Assembly (NCBI GenBank): GCA_022823305.1
Contig: JAJDXK010000101.1
Span: 124,001 to 188,000 of the forward strand
Source of the DNA: Alphaproteobacteria bacterium
GTDB lineage: Bacteria > Pseudomonadota > Alphaproteobacteria > UBA828
DNA: 64,000 nucleotides
Direction of reading: 5' to 3'
Below, piece by piece: positions 1 to 7,924 of this stretch (position 1 is its first letter; every line of letters starts with the position of its first letter). Under the pieces are notes generated by a model. The model saw only the letters and a program-made list of their open reading frames with translations, was not told the DNA's origin and ran no database searches. The translations under genes and the position numbers were made by a program.

Positions 1-213
1 GCCCGCGCCATCGCCAACGAGCCGGCGGTGCTGCTCGCGGACGAGCCGACCGGAAACCTCGACCAGGAGACCGCGGACTCGGTCTTCGCCTCGCTCCTCG
101 ATATCGTGCGCACGAGCGGGCTCGCAGCCCTGGTCGCCACCCACAACATGGCGCTCGCCGAGCGCATGGACCGGCGCTTCGCGCTCGAGAACGGCGTTCT
201 CGTCGCGCTGTGA
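1..213 (+). CDS. lolD: Lipoprotein-releasing ABC transporter ATP-binding protein LolD, C-terminal part
   Basis: The gene is cut by the left edge; the first 70 visible codons are in frame 1. They hold the Walker B stretch VLLADEP, the D-loop GNLD and the switch histidine in VATHN, followed by the short C-terminus typical of the LolD/MacB/FtsE ATPase group. LolD powers release of lipoproteins from the inner membrane with LolC/LolE. The sequence DEPTGNLD is characteristic of this group, but FtsE or another MacB-type ATPase cannot be excluded because the N-terminus and the partner permease lie outside the window. Confidence 0.8.
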   Translation, partial: ARAIANEPAVLLADEPTGNLDQETADSVFASLLDIVRTSGLAALVATHNMALAERMDRRFALENGVLVAL

Positions 214-232
214 CCGGCCCGGGATCGAGCCC

Positions 233-958
233 ATGACCCGCGACCCCTCCAGTCCCGCCGTGCTGCTGGTGACCCACGTCACCGCCATCGACGTGGGTGC
301 GGTGCCGTCACTGCTGGCCTCATTCGGGCAGCCCTCGCGGGTCATCAGGGCCAACAAGGGGGAGCCCTTTCCCGACGACGTGGAAACGCTCGCCGGCGTG
401 GTCAGCTTCGGCGGGCCGCAGAGCGCCAACGACGATCACATCGACTACGTGCGGGCGGAGCTCGACTGGATCCCGCGCGTGATCGCCGCGGGCGTGCCCA
501 TGCTCGGAATCTGCCTCGGCAGCCAGATGGTGGCGCGCACCCTGGGCGCCCGCGTGGCGCCGGACCCCGACGGCCTCTACGAGTTCGGCTACTACCCCAT
601 CGAGCCGGTGGCCGGCGCGGCCGAGGCGCTCGCCCTCGATGCGCCGCTCACGGTGGCGCACCGCCACGGCGAGGCGTTCACGATCCCGGACGGCGCCCGC
701 CGCCTGGCCCGCCGCGACGGGTTCGAGAACCAGGCCTTCCGCCATGGCGGGACGACCTGGGGCCTTCAGTTCCATCCGGAGGTCGACGACGCGGTGCTTG
801 CGCGCTGGATCGACCGCGACCCGCCGGCCGAGGACCTGGCGCGCAACGGGGCGCAGACGCCGGCCGAGCAGCGCGCCAATCACGCCCGCTACCACGGGGC
901 GGTGCATGACTGGCTCGGGCGCTTCCTCGCGCTCTGGCTCGCGAGCGCGGAGCGCTGA
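233..958 (+). CDS. Class I glutamine amidotransferase (GuaA-like GATase1 domain protein)
   Basis: This is a 241-residue, stand-alone GATase1 domain. The nucleophile elbow GICLGSQ places the catalytic cysteine at residue 94, and the His-Glu pair lies in QFHPEV (H181, E183). FGGPQSAND at 60-68 is the glycine-rich oxyanion region. Such proteins release ammonia from glutamine or hydrolyse gamma-glutamyl compounds (YfeJ/PuuD-like); the acceptor is not visible here. It sits 19 bases after lolD and 4 bases before ubiX, so the three may be co-transcribed. No synthetase domain is fused, so it is not GuaA itself. Confidence 0.85.
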   Translation: MTRDPSSPAVLLVTHVTAIDVGAVPSLLASFGQPSRVIRANKGEPFPDDVETLAGVVSFGGPQSANDDHIDYVRAELDWIPRVIAAGVPMLGICLGSQMVARTLGARVAPDPDGLYEFGYYPIEPVAGAAEALALDAPLTVAHRHGEAFTIPDGARRLARRDGFENQAFRHGGTTWGLQFHPEVDDAVLARWIDRDPPAEDLARNGAQTPAEQRANHARYHGAVHDWLGRFLALWLASAER

Positions 959-962
959 GGCG

Positions 963-1541
963 GTGAGGAGCCTCGTCGTCGGCATCACCGGCGCGAGCGG
1001 TGCCGTCTATGGCGTGCGCCTCCTGGAGGTGCTCGCGCCGATGCCGGTCGAGACCCACCTCGTGGTGAGCAAGTGGGGGCAGCGCACCCTCGAGCACGAG
1101 ACCGGCAGGAGCCTCGACGACCTGCGCGCGCTGGCGGAGCGCCACTACGCGCCGGGCGACATGGCGGCCCTGATGTCCTCGGGCTCGGCCGCGATCGACG
1201 GCATGGTGGTGGCGCCGTGCTCGGCGCGGAGCCTCGCCGCGATCGCCTGCGGGCTCAGCGAGAACCTGATCCACCGCGCGGCCGACGTGATGATCAAGGA
1301 GCACCGGCCGCTCGTGCTCCTGGTGCGCGAAACGCCGCTCAGCGCCATTCACCTGGAGAACATGCTCAAGCTCGCGCGCCTCGGCGTGACGATCCTGCCC
1401 CCCGTTCCCGCCTTCTACGGCAGGCCGGAGTCCATCGATGCGATGGTCGACTACACCGTTGCGCGGACGCTGGACCAGGTGGGGCTCAGGCGCGACTCCA
1501 ACGCGCGCTGGCAGGGCGGGCTCGGCCGGCCCGGCGAGTAG
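963..1541 (+). CDS. ubiX: Flavin prenyltransferase UbiX
   Basis: The 192-residue product matches the family length. It begins with the flavin-binding GITGASG (about residues 7-13) and carries PCSARSLAAIA and, near the C-terminus, RETPLSAIHLENM with ILPPVPAFY, all hallmark UbiX segments. UbiX attaches a dimethylallyl group to FMN to make the prenylated FMN used by UbiD-type decarboxylases. The GTG at 963 is chosen because it directly precedes the conserved beta-strand and follows the upstream stop by 4 bases. A UbiD-family gene lies 43 kb away at 44033, so the maturation enzyme and a client are both in the window but not in one operon. Confidence 0.93.
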   Translation: MRSLVVGITGASGAVYGVRLLEVLAPMPVETHLVVSKWGQRTLEHETGRSLDDLRALAERHYAPGDMAALMSSGSAAIDGMVVAPCSARSLAAIACGLSENLIHRAADVMIKEHRPLVLLVRETPLSAIHLENMLKLARLGVTILPPVPAFYGRPESIDAMVDYTVARTLDQVGLRRDSNARWQGGLGRPGE

Positions 1542-1566
1542 TCGGCCAGGCGGCCGCGCCGCGGAC

Positions 1567-2235
1567 TCAGAAGGTGTGCGCTGCCGCGATCGCGATGGCG
1601 CGCTCGATATCGGCGATGGCGCTGGCCATCTCGCGCCCGATCAGGTCCATCTTGCGCAGCTGCTCCAGGCGCGGCTCGACCCGGTCGATCTCCTTCTTGG
1701 AGAAGATGGTGCGCAGGATGTTGCAGGCGTCGACGAGGCAGATCAGGGCGACGTCCCGCGGGTCGGGCACCTCGTCCGAGAACAGCACGTCGGCGATGCG
1801 CTTCTTGGCCTCCTGCTCGACCTTGCCGTCGATGGTCGGATAGCGGCGGGAGCGGAATACCCACAGGAACTTTTCCTCGCGGCGCTCCAGCACGCCGTGC
1901 TCCACCAGGCTGGTCAACGCGGCTTCCCGAATCGTCTTGGCCGGGTCGGCGGAAGCCTCGTCGGCGGACAGCGTCTCGATCCAGGTCCGGGTGTTCGTGA
2001 CGGTCGCCTCGCCCGCGATCCGGGCCAGGGTGCGGTCGAGCAGGGGATCGCCGGTGGGCGTCGGGTCGATGACCGTCAGCCGCTCGGGATCGGTGTCGAT
2101 CCGGTTGGCGAATGCCAGGTCCATCAGCACGGCGCCGGTAAGCGCGGAGTTCAGCGTGTGCTCGTTGACCGGCAGGAAGGTGCCGTTCTCGTCGTGGAGA
2201 AGCAGCACCATGATCTCTTCGTGGAACGTCAGCAT
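1567..2235 (-). CDS. GPP34 (GOLPH3/Vps74-like) domain protein
   Basis: The 222-residue protein begins with an HEEIMVLLLHDENG stretch followed by LTGAVLMDLAFANRI, the usual opening of the GPP34 fold, then an all-helical body including REAALTSLVEHGVLERREEK. In eukaryotes this fold binds phosphatidylinositol-4-phosphate at the Golgi; bacterial members, best known from actinobacteria, have no established function. It follows a STAS-domain gene by 31 bases on the same strand, so the two are probably co-transcribed. The family assignment is from the N-terminal pattern and length; the role is unknown. Confidence 0.7.
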   Translation of the reverse strand: MLTFHEEIMVLLLHDENGTFLPVNEHTLNSALTGAVLMDLAFANRIDTDPERLTVIDPTPTGDPLLDRTLARIAGEATVTNTRTWIETLSADEASADPAKTIREAALTSLVEHGVLERREEKFLWVFRSRRYPTIDGKVEQEAKKRIADVLFSDEVPDPRDVALICLVDACNILRTIFSKKEIDRVEPRLEQLRKMDLIGREMASAIADIERAIAIAAAHTF

Positions 2236-2266
2236 GTGACCGACTCCAAAGGCCCGGGACGGCGTC

Positions 2267-2602
2267 TCACGACAGTGCAGCGAGGGCTGCCTCGCTGGTG
2301 TCGTGGCAGTCGATGACCGTCAGGAACCCGCTCATTTCCAGGACCGAATGGCACTCCGGCCGCAGCCGCGCAAGCGCCAGCTTGCCGCCTGCCTGCTGGC
2401 ACCTCCGGGCGCAGATCAGCAGGGCGCGCAGGCCGGCGCTGCTGACGTAGCTCATGGCGTCGCAGTCCAGCAGCACCTTCGAATCGCCGCGCTCGACGGC
2501 CGCGACGACCTGGGCCTGCAGGTCCGGCGCGGTGACTCCGTCCAGACGGCCGTCCAGGGAGACGACGAGCGCAGAACCGACTGTTTCTTCCTTGATGTCC
2601 AT
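2267..2602 (-). CDS. STAS-domain anti-sigma factor antagonist
   Basis: This is a 111-residue single STAS domain. VSLDGRLDG near the N-terminus and SYVSSAGLRA at residues 51-60 match the SpoIIAA/RsbV fold; Ser55 aligns with the serine that is phosphorylated by the cognate RsbW/SpoIIAB kinase. Such proteins release a sigma factor from its anti-sigma kinase when unphosphorylated. The ATG at 2602 is preferred over upstream in-frame codons because the domain begins immediately there. It is followed by the GPP34 gene. A second STAS protein with a nearly identical phospho-site motif lies at 60367 and an RsbW-like kinase at 34144. Confidence 0.88.
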   Translation of the reverse strand: MDIKEETVGSALVVSLDGRLDGVTAPDLQAQVVAAVERGDSKVLLDCDAMSYVSSAGLRALLICARRCQQAGGKLALARLRPECHSVLEMSGFLTVIDCHDTSEAALAALS

Positions 2603-2950
2603 CGCGGTCTTACCCTTCGTTGTTGCGTCGCAGCGGCCGCACGCGAATGCGACGCGGCGAGCGGGTCCTGCCGGCCGGCACTCCACCGGAACAGGCCAGC
2701 CCGCTGACTCGACTCATCCGCCCGCCCCCCGGCGCCACGGTCACATCGTCCTGCCCCACAATCGCGGCCGCTCCGGCCTGCGGCCCGGCACGTCCGGCCC
2801 CACCAACCGGCCGTTCAGGGAGATGGCGAGCATCGATTGCGCAGCCCGTTACTCGATTATCATTCACGCTTCTCAGGCCACGGTCGAACGCTCGCCACAG
2901 CGGCTAGCGAGGCGCCTCACAATACGCCCATCGAGTCGCGCTCTGCAAGC
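2603..2950. other. Intergenic region upstream of the STAS-GPP34 pair
   Basis: These 348 bases lie between the start of the STAS gene and the end of the MFS gene, both on the minus strand. No convincing coding region is visible. On the minus strand the sequence TGATAAT near 2867-2873 could be an extended -10 element, but no good -35 hexamer sits at the correct distance. The segment presumably carries the STAS promoter. Confidence 0.4.
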
Positions 2951-4183
2951 TCAGGCGGCATCGTCGCCGCGCCAGAGTCGGGGCCAGCGCAGCCCCAGGA
3001 GGACGAGGGCGAGCAGCCCCTCCGCCGCGACGATGCGCACCGCGTTGGCGCCGCCGAAAAGCTCGCCCATGAGCCCGATATTGGCGAAGCCGATAACGCC
3101 TGCGCCGATGGTGAGCGAGAGAATGCCCAGCAGGCGGCCGCGCATCTCCGGCGGGGCCATGCCGTAGATCAGCGTGGTCTGCATGGTCGAGAAGCCGGCA
3201 GCGCCGAGGCCGGCGCAGAAGATCACCGCGGCCATCGGCGCGGTCTCGGTCATCCAGCCGGCGACGAAGGCCAGCGCGACATAGCTCGCGGTGCCGAAGA
3301 AGTAGAGACGGCGGTACGAGCCAGGCCGGGTGCCGAGCGCCGCGATCAGCAGCGCGCCGGCGAAGGCGCCGCCGCCTTCCAGCGCGGCCAGCCCGCCGAT
3401 GCCGCTTGCGTTCAGCCCCAGGCTCTCCGAGCCGATCACCGGGATCATGGAGACGAAGGGGAAGCCCCAGATGTTGAAGATCACCGTGACCCAGAGGATG
3501 CGGCGGACCTCCCGCTCCCGCCTCAGGAAGCGGAAGCCCTCGCGCAGGTCGCCGAGAACCCTTGCGGCGCGCCGGGCCGTGCCCGAGTCCCGGAAGGCGG
3601 CCGGTACGCCCGGGGTCAGGATCAGGCAGAGGGCATAGAGCGCCGCCGCGAGGCCGAAGGCGCCGCCGAGGCCGAGCCAGTGGTAGAGAAGCCCGCCGAA
3701 GAGCGGGCCGATCAGGCGCATGGCGTTGCTGGTGGCGCTGTCCAGGCTCATCCCGGCGGCGATCCGCTCCGGCCCGGCGACGTCGCCGATCAGCCGCCGC
3801 CTCACCGGCATGTCCGTGGTCCAGACCAGGCCGGAGAGGAAGGTCGCAAGGGCCACGTGCCAGTAGGCGGCGAGACCGGAGAGCGCGAGCCCCAGTACGG
3901 CGCACGAGACCAGTGTCGCCAGCAGCAGGCCGAGATGGAGCAGCAGGCGCGGGGCCAGCCGGTCGGCGAAGGTGCCGACGATGGAGCCGAACACGGCCAG
4001 CGGCAGCATGCGCAGGATGACGAGCAGCGCCACCAGCACCGGCGACCCGGTGGTTTCCACGGCGAAGACGCCGACCACCAGCATCTCCAGCCAGCGCGAC
4101 GCCATGCTGAAGACGCCGATGAGCCAGAGGCGCAGGTAGTGCGCATCGCCGAGCAGCTCGGTTATCCGGCGCGGGAGGATCAT
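2951..4183 (-). CDS. Major facilitator superfamily exporter (EntS-like, MFS_3 type)
   Basis: The 410-residue protein has the length and hydrophobic pattern of a 12-helix MFS carrier. The loop TFADRLAPRL between helices 2 and 3 and the basic stretch DMPVRRRLIGD are typical of the EntS/MFS_3 group of exporters for siderophores, drugs and metabolites. The ATG at 4183 is chosen because it starts just ahead of the amphipathic ITELLGDAHYLRL that opens these proteins; upstream in-frame sequence is low-complexity. It is divergent from the toxin-antitoxin pair at 4437. The substrate cannot be read from the sequence. Confidence 0.85.
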   Translation of the reverse strand: MILPRRITELLGDAHYLRLWLIGVFSMASRWLEMLVVGVFAVETTGSPVLVALLVILRMLPLAVFGSIVGTFADRLAPRLLLHLGLLLATLVSCAVLGLALSGLAAYWHVALATFLSGLVWTTDMPVRRRLIGDVAGPERIAAGMSLDSATSNAMRLIGPLFGGLLYHWLGLGGAFGLAAALYALCLILTPGVPAAFRDSGTARRAARVLGDLREGFRFLRREREVRRILWVTVIFNIWGFPFVSMIPVIGSESLGLNASGIGGLAALEGGGAFAGALLIAALGTRPGSYRRLYFFGTASYVALAFVAGWMTETAPMAAVIFCAGLGAAGFSTMQTTLIYGMAPPEMRGRLLGILSLTIGAGVIGFANIGLMGELFGGANAVRIVAAEGLLALVLLGLRWPRLWRGDDAA

Positions 4184-4375
4184 CGGCGGCAACTCGGCTG
4201 GGACGACATGGCGGACGGGCCGGGAGGCGGAAGGGGGCGGGGAGGGTGACGTGAGGCGCGACCTCGAACAGGCCACCAAGGCGATACTATGGCACGAACC
4301 GGCCAGAATTCCGGCGCGAATTGGGATGGCAGGCGGCGTGTCGCCTCCCTTTCGGCTGATAGCGCCGGCCCCGCC

Positions 4376-4404
4376 TTGATTGCATTGCAATCACTGCCTA
4401 GAGT
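4376..4404 (+). promoter_or_regulatory. Sigma-70-like promoter of the FitAB-type module, overlapped by a perfect palindrome
   Basis: TTGATT at 4376-4381 and TAGAGT at 4399-4404 are separated by 17 bases. The -35 region is overlapped by TGATTGCA-T-TGCAATCA at 4377-4393, an 8+1+8 perfect palindrome. The antitoxin ATG is about 30 bases downstream. A palindrome over the -35 of a ribbon-helix-helix antitoxin gene is the classical layout for autorepression by the toxin-antitoxin complex; binding itself is inference. Confidence 0.6.
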
Positions 4405-4436
4405 GCGCGGCAGGCGAGTGCGGCGGAGGCGGCGGG

Positions 4437-4679
4437 ATGGCGAGCATCACGATCCGCAATCTGGACGACGGTGTGAAGCAGCGTCTGCGCTTGCGCGCGG
4501 CCGGGTACGGCCGTTCGATGGAGGAAGAGGCGCGAATCATCCTGCGGGACGCAGTCGAAGCGGAAGCCGCACCGGACAACCTCGCCCGCGCCATTCGCGC
4601 CCGCTTTGCCCCGTTCGGCGGGGTGGAGCTGGCGCTTCCGCCGCGCGAGCGTACGCGCGAGCCGCCACGTTTCGATTGA
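4437..4679 (+). CDS. FitA/VapB-type ribbon-helix-helix antitoxin
   Basis: This 80-residue protein opens with SITIRNLDDGVKQRLRLRA, a typical FitA beta-strand plus two-helix DNA-binding unit, with GRSMEEEARIIL as the second helix. The tail REPPRFD is the kind of C-terminal segment that FitA-type antitoxins insert into the toxin active site. It is 9 bases upstream of a PIN-domain toxin gene. The ATG at 4437 fits the domain start; an earlier in-frame ATG at 4380 would lie inside the promoter palindrome and is rejected. The pair should autorepress at the palindrome at 4377-4393. Confidence 0.88.
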   Translation: MASITIRNLDDGVKQRLRLRAAGYGRSMEEEARIILRDAVEAEAAPDNLARAIRARFAPFGGVELALPPRERTREPPRFD

Positions 4680-4688
4680 GCGTCGTCG

Positions 4689-5111
4689 GTGTTCGTTCTC
4701 GATACCAATGTGGTCTCCGAGCTGATGCGCCCGGCGCCCGATCCGGGCGTCGAGAAATGGATCGCGAGCCGCCGGGCGGCGCTGCTGTTCTTCCCGGCGG
4801 TTGGAGAGGCGGAGCTGCGCTACGGGGTGGCCATCCTGCCGGCAGGCCGGCGACGGGATGCGCTCGCCGCGGCCGTGGATGGACTGGTGCGCGAGGACTT
4901 CGCAGGCCGCGTGCTGCCCTTCGACAGCGCCGCGGCGCGCGCCTATGCCGGGATCGCTGCCGCGCGCCGCGGCGCCGGCCGGCCGGTCTGCCAGGCCGAC
5001 TGCCAGATTGCGGCGATCGCGCTGGCCCGCGGCATGACCGTGGCCACGCGCAACGTGCGGGATTTCGAGGACATGGGCATCGCGCTCGCCGACCCGTGGG
5101 GCGGTGTTTGA
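4689..5111 (+). CDS. FitB/VapC-type PIN-domain ribonuclease toxin
   Basis: The 140-residue protein begins with a GTG followed by FVLDTNVVSELMRP, the standard FitB opening. Predicted metal-binding acidic residues are D5, E42 (in GEAELRYG), D104 (in ADCQIAAIA) and D125 (in RNVRDF). All PIN positions are intact, so it should be an active ribonuclease held in check by the antitoxin encoded just upstream. Target RNA is unknown. A second, dissimilar PIN toxin is encoded at 7476. Confidence 0.9.
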   Translation: MFVLDTNVVSELMRPAPDPGVEKWIASRRAALLFFPAVGEAELRYGVAILPAGRRRDALAAAVDGLVREDFAGRVLPFDSAAARAYAGIAAARRGAGRPVCQADCQIAAIALARGMTVATRNVRDFEDMGIALADPWGGV

Positions 5112-5216
5112 GAGGAACCGCCCCGGCGTTCGCACGGCTGCGCGGATGTGGCCGGCGCGCTATGGTTCTTCTCAGGCGCCCGTAGGGTGGTCGCCGGCGA
5201 GCGGAGGAGGTGCGTC

Positions 5217-5933
5217 ATGAGCCAGGGCGGAGGTGGCAACGTCAAGGAGGGATGGAGCGCCTGGTGGAGCTTCGCGCGCATCCCCGAGTTCCCCGTCGAG
5301 GCGGCGAAGACTGCGCTCATCGTCATCGACATGACCTACCAGCAGGCCCACCGCGACTACGGCCTCTGCAAGCGGATCATCGAGTCCGGCTTCGAGGACG
5401 ACCTGGCCTACTACCTCGACCGCATCGACCGCGTGGTGGTGCCCAACCTGCAGCGGCTCATCGCGGCGTTTCGCAGCGCGGGCGCGCCGGTGATCTACAC
5501 CCGCTGCGCCTCGCTGGTGGGCGACGGTTCCGACCAGACCTGGCGCCACCGGCACTTCGGCGTGGTCACCACCGTCGACTCCAGGGACGCGCAGATCCTG
5601 GAGCCGCTCGCGCCGCAAGAGGGCGACATCATGCTGACCAAGTCCGGCTCGGCGGTCTTCCCCTCCACAAACTGCGAGCACCTGCTGCGGGTGAAGGGGA
5701 TCACCACCATCGTAGTGAGCGGAATCTTCACCAATAGCTGCGTCGAGGGCACGATCCGCCTTGCCGGCGACCTCGACTTCCGCTGCCTGATGCCCGAGGA
5801 CTCCTGCGCCGCCATGTCGCCCAGCGGTCATGCCAACGCCATCGAGTACCTCGACGGCAACTTCTGCCACGTGAAGCCGACGGCGGAGATCATCCGCCTG
5901 CTGGACCAGGGGGCCGACGCCGCAGCCGCCTGA
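5217..5933 (+). CDS. Cysteine hydrolase of the isochorismatase family
   Basis: The 238-residue protein has the Asp-Lys-Cys triad of the family: D38 in IVIDMT, K142 in LTKSGSAVF and C175 in IFTNSCVE. An N-terminal extension of about 30 residues precedes the domain, as in several amidase or biuret/N-carbamoyl hydrolases. These enzymes hydrolyse amide or carbamoyl bonds, or vinyl ethers, through a cysteine thioester. ATG 5217 follows the purine-rich GCGGAGGAGG. It ends 2 bases from the convergent CoA-transferase gene. The substrate is not predictable, and the association with the neighbouring CoA-linked catabolic genes is only positional. Confidence 0.87.
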   Translation: MSQGGGGNVKEGWSAWWSFARIPEFPVEAAKTALIVIDMTYQQAHRDYGLCKRIIESGFEDDLAYYLDRIDRVVVPNLQRLIAAFRSAGAPVIYTRCASLVGDGSDQTWRHRHFGVVTTVDSRDAQILEPLAPQEGDIMLTKSGSAVFPSTNCEHLLRVKGITTIVVSGIFTNSCVEGTIRLAGDLDFRCLMPEDSCAAMSPSGHANAIEYLDGNFCHVKPTAEIIRLLDQGADAAAA

Positions 5934-5935
5934 GT

Positions 5936-7108
5936 TCAATCGGCCCGGGCGATGACGCCGCGCTCGGCGAGCGCCCGGCATTCCGCCTCGCCGTAGCCGA
6001 GCGCGCGCAGGATTTCGTGGCTGTGCGCGCCGAGGGCTGGGGCGTCCGCGCCGATCCGCCCCGGCTCCTCGCGAAACTTGATGGGGATGCCGAGATGGGC
6101 TGGGCCGCCTGCCTCGCGCTGTACCATCTCGCGCGCGGCGAGGTGGGGGTCGTCGAAGGCCTCGCACAGGTCGAGGACCGGCGCGAAGCAGATGTCGCGG
6201 CCTTCGAACCACGCCACCCACTCGGCCTGCGTGCGCCGGGCGAAGGTCTCCTCCAGGAAGGCGTGGAGCGGCGCCTGGGCCGGCCCGGCGGGCTCGCGGC
6301 CGAGGGGGATGAGGTCGGGCCGTCCCACGCCTTCGAGGAAGTTGGCGACGAACTTCATCTCGCCGCCGCCGAGCGTGACGTAGCGGCCGTCCTTCGTGCG
6401 GTAGGGGCGGTAGAAGGCGGCGCCGCCCTGGGTGCGCTCGGCGGCGGGGTCGGGTGCGCGGCCGTCGGCGAAGACGCGGCCCGCGACGTGGGCGGTCCAC
6501 GACACCACCGTGTCGAACATGGCGAGGTCCAGGTAGTCGCCCTGCCCGGTGGTCTGGCGGCGCAGGAGCGCCATGAGGATGCCGGCGAGCGCCATGAGGG
6601 AGCCTCCCATGTCGGAGGGCGGCAGGCAGGCCATGGCCGGCTTGCCCGCCGCATCGACACTGAGGCTGGCGACGCCGGCGAGCGCGTTGACGCTGAGGTC
6701 GTGGGCGGGGCGGTCGCGGTAGGGCCCCGACTGGCCGAAGGCGGAGATGGAGGCGTAGACCGCCTGCGGCGCGCGGGCGCGGACGGCCTCGTAGCCGATG
6801 CCGAGGCGCTCGACCACGCCGGGGCGGAAGGTCTCGAGAATCACGTCCGCGGTCTCCGCGAGGCGGAGGAAGGCCTCGCGCCCCTCGTCGCTCTTGAGGT
6901 CGACGGCGAGGCTGCGCTTGCCGCGGTTGGCGTTGCGGAAATAGACGGTGTGGCCGCCCTCGCGCGGCCCGATCGCGCGCGCCGGATCGCCTGCGCGCGG
7001 ATCCTCGACCTTGATCACGTCGGCGCCGTGATCGGCCATCATCATCGCGAGGTGCGGCCCCGGCAGGAACCGGGAGAGGTCCAGCACCCTGATCCCTTCG
7101 AGCTTCAT
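5936..7108 (-). CDS. Class III CoA-transferase (CaiB/BaiF family)
   Basis: This 390-residue protein starts with MKLEGIRVLDLSRFLPGP and carries ADHGADVIKVEDP, NRGKRSLAVDLK and SGPYRDRPAHDLS, the signature blocks of formyl-CoA transferase/CaiB enzymes. D137 aligns with the catalytic aspartate that forms the acyl anhydride. Members move CoA between carboxylic acids or racemize alpha-methylacyl-CoA esters. Nearby HpcH/CitE-like, HpaB-family and SDR genes suggest CoA-activated catabolism of a carboxylic acid, but the donor and acceptor cannot be read from the sequence. Confidence 0.92.
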   Translation of the reverse strand: MKLEGIRVLDLSRFLPGPHLAMMMADHGADVIKVEDPRAGDPARAIGPREGGHTVYFRNANRGKRSLAVDLKSDEGREAFLRLAETADVILETFRPGVVERLGIGYEAVRARAPQAVYASISAFGQSGPYRDRPAHDLSVNALAGVASLSVDAAGKPAMACLPPSDMGGSLMALAGILMALLRRQTTGQGDYLDLAMFDTVVSWTAHVAGRVFADGRAPDPAAERTQGGAAFYRPYRTKDGRYVTLGGGEMKFVANFLEGVGRPDLIPLGREPAGPAQAPLHAFLEETFARRTQAEWVAWFEGRDICFAPVLDLCEAFDDPHLAAREMVQREAGGPAHLGIPIKFREEPGRIGADAPALGAHSHEILRALGYGEAECRALAERGVIARAD

Positions 7109-7179
7109 GCGTCGCCTCCGTGCGCGTGTTCGCTCGTTACCCTTGCAGCAATACCCTGCGCCATCGTCACGGCAAACGT

Positions 7180-7237
7180 TTGTTCCCTGTTGTCCGCCGA
7201 TGATATGGTTGAGCCATACGCCTGCACATCGGCGGAC
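7180..7237 (+). promoter_or_regulatory. Putative promoter and nested palindromic operator of the second toxin-antitoxin module
   Basis: An 11-base perfect inverted repeat, GTCCGCCGATG at 7192-7202 and CATCGGCGGAC at 7227-7237, encloses a second repeat TATGG/CCATA at 7204-7208 and 7214-7218. TTGTTC at 7180-7185 and TATGGT at 7204-7209 form a weak promoter with 18-base spacing, so the nested repeats would cover the -10 and start site. The antitoxin ATG is at 7243. The arrangement fits autoregulation by an antitoxin-toxin complex. Confidence 0.5.
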
Positions 7238-7242
7238 TCGCT

Positions 7243-7479
7243 ATGAAGACCACGCTCAATCTCAACGATCAGGTTCTGCGTCAGGCGAAGGGCAGGGCGG
7301 CTCAGGACGGGATCACCCTCACGCGCTTCGTCGAGGATGCACTCCGGGCGAGGCTTGCCGCAACGCCCGCCAGCAAGGCGCCGTTTCGGCTGAAGCTGGA
7401 AATCGTGACGGGTGACGGGCCGCCGAACGTCGACATCGCCGACCGGGACGCGCTTTACGACGTGATCGACCGCGCGTGA
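7243..7479 (+). CDS. VapB-type antitoxin
   Basis: The 78-residue protein opens with MKTTLNLNDQVLRQAKGRA, then ITLTRFVEDALRARLA, a ribbon-helix-helix DNA-binding pattern, followed by an acidic C-terminal tail (DIADRDALYDVIDRA) of the sort that binds and blocks a PIN toxin. The start is the only ATG near the operator-like repeat. It overlaps the toxin gene by 4 bases, indicating translational coupling. It is unrelated at sequence level to the antitoxin at 4437. Confidence 0.87.
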   Translation: MKTTLNLNDQVLRQAKGRAAQDGITLTRFVEDALRARLAATPASKAPFRLKLEIVTGDGPPNVDIADRDALYDVIDRA

Positions 7480-7904
7480 TCGCCATCGACACGAACATCC
7501 TGGTCTACGCACATCGCGGCGAGACCGCTTTTCATGGAGCGGCTGCTGCACAGCTTGTCGCCCTTGCCGAGGGAGTTGAGAGATGGGCCCTCCCCATCTT
7601 TTGCATTTCCGAGTTCATGCGGGTGGTCACCCACAAACGCGTGTTCAAACCTCCGTCCTCGGTAACGCAGGCGGCAGCGTTCATCGAAGGCGTCAACGCC
7701 TCTCCGGGTTGTGAAGTCGTGCGGCCCGGCCCGGAGTTTCTCGAATACTTCCTGGCAGCCGTCCGCGAAGCGGATGCGCACGGAAACCTCATGTTCGACG
7801 CGCAGATCGCCGCACTCTGCCGCGAGCACGGCATCGACACGCTCCTCACGAACGATCGGGACTTCAAGCGATTTGAGGCGTTGCAGGTGCGCCGTCTGGG
7901 CTAG
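7476..7904 (+). CDS. VapC-type PIN-domain ribonuclease toxin
   Basis: This 142-residue protein carries the PIN acidic set: D5 in AIDTNILVYAH, E46 in ISEFMRV, D108 in NLMFDAQIAAL and D127/D129 in LLTNDRDF. It starts with GTG, overlapping the antitoxin stop region by 4 bases. The full set of acidic residues argues for an active ribonuclease. The middle region differs from the FitB-like toxin at 4689, so the two modules probably have separate origins and are not a recent duplication. Confidence 0.9.
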   Translation: MIAIDTNILVYAHRGETAFHGAAAAQLVALAEGVERWALPIFCISEFMRVVTHKRVFKPPSSVTQAAAFIEGVNASPGCEVVRPGPEFLEYFLAAVREADAHGNLMFDAQIAALCREHGIDTLLTNDRDFKRFEALQVRRLG

Positions 7905-7924
7905 AGTTCTCGCAAGTCACTGCC

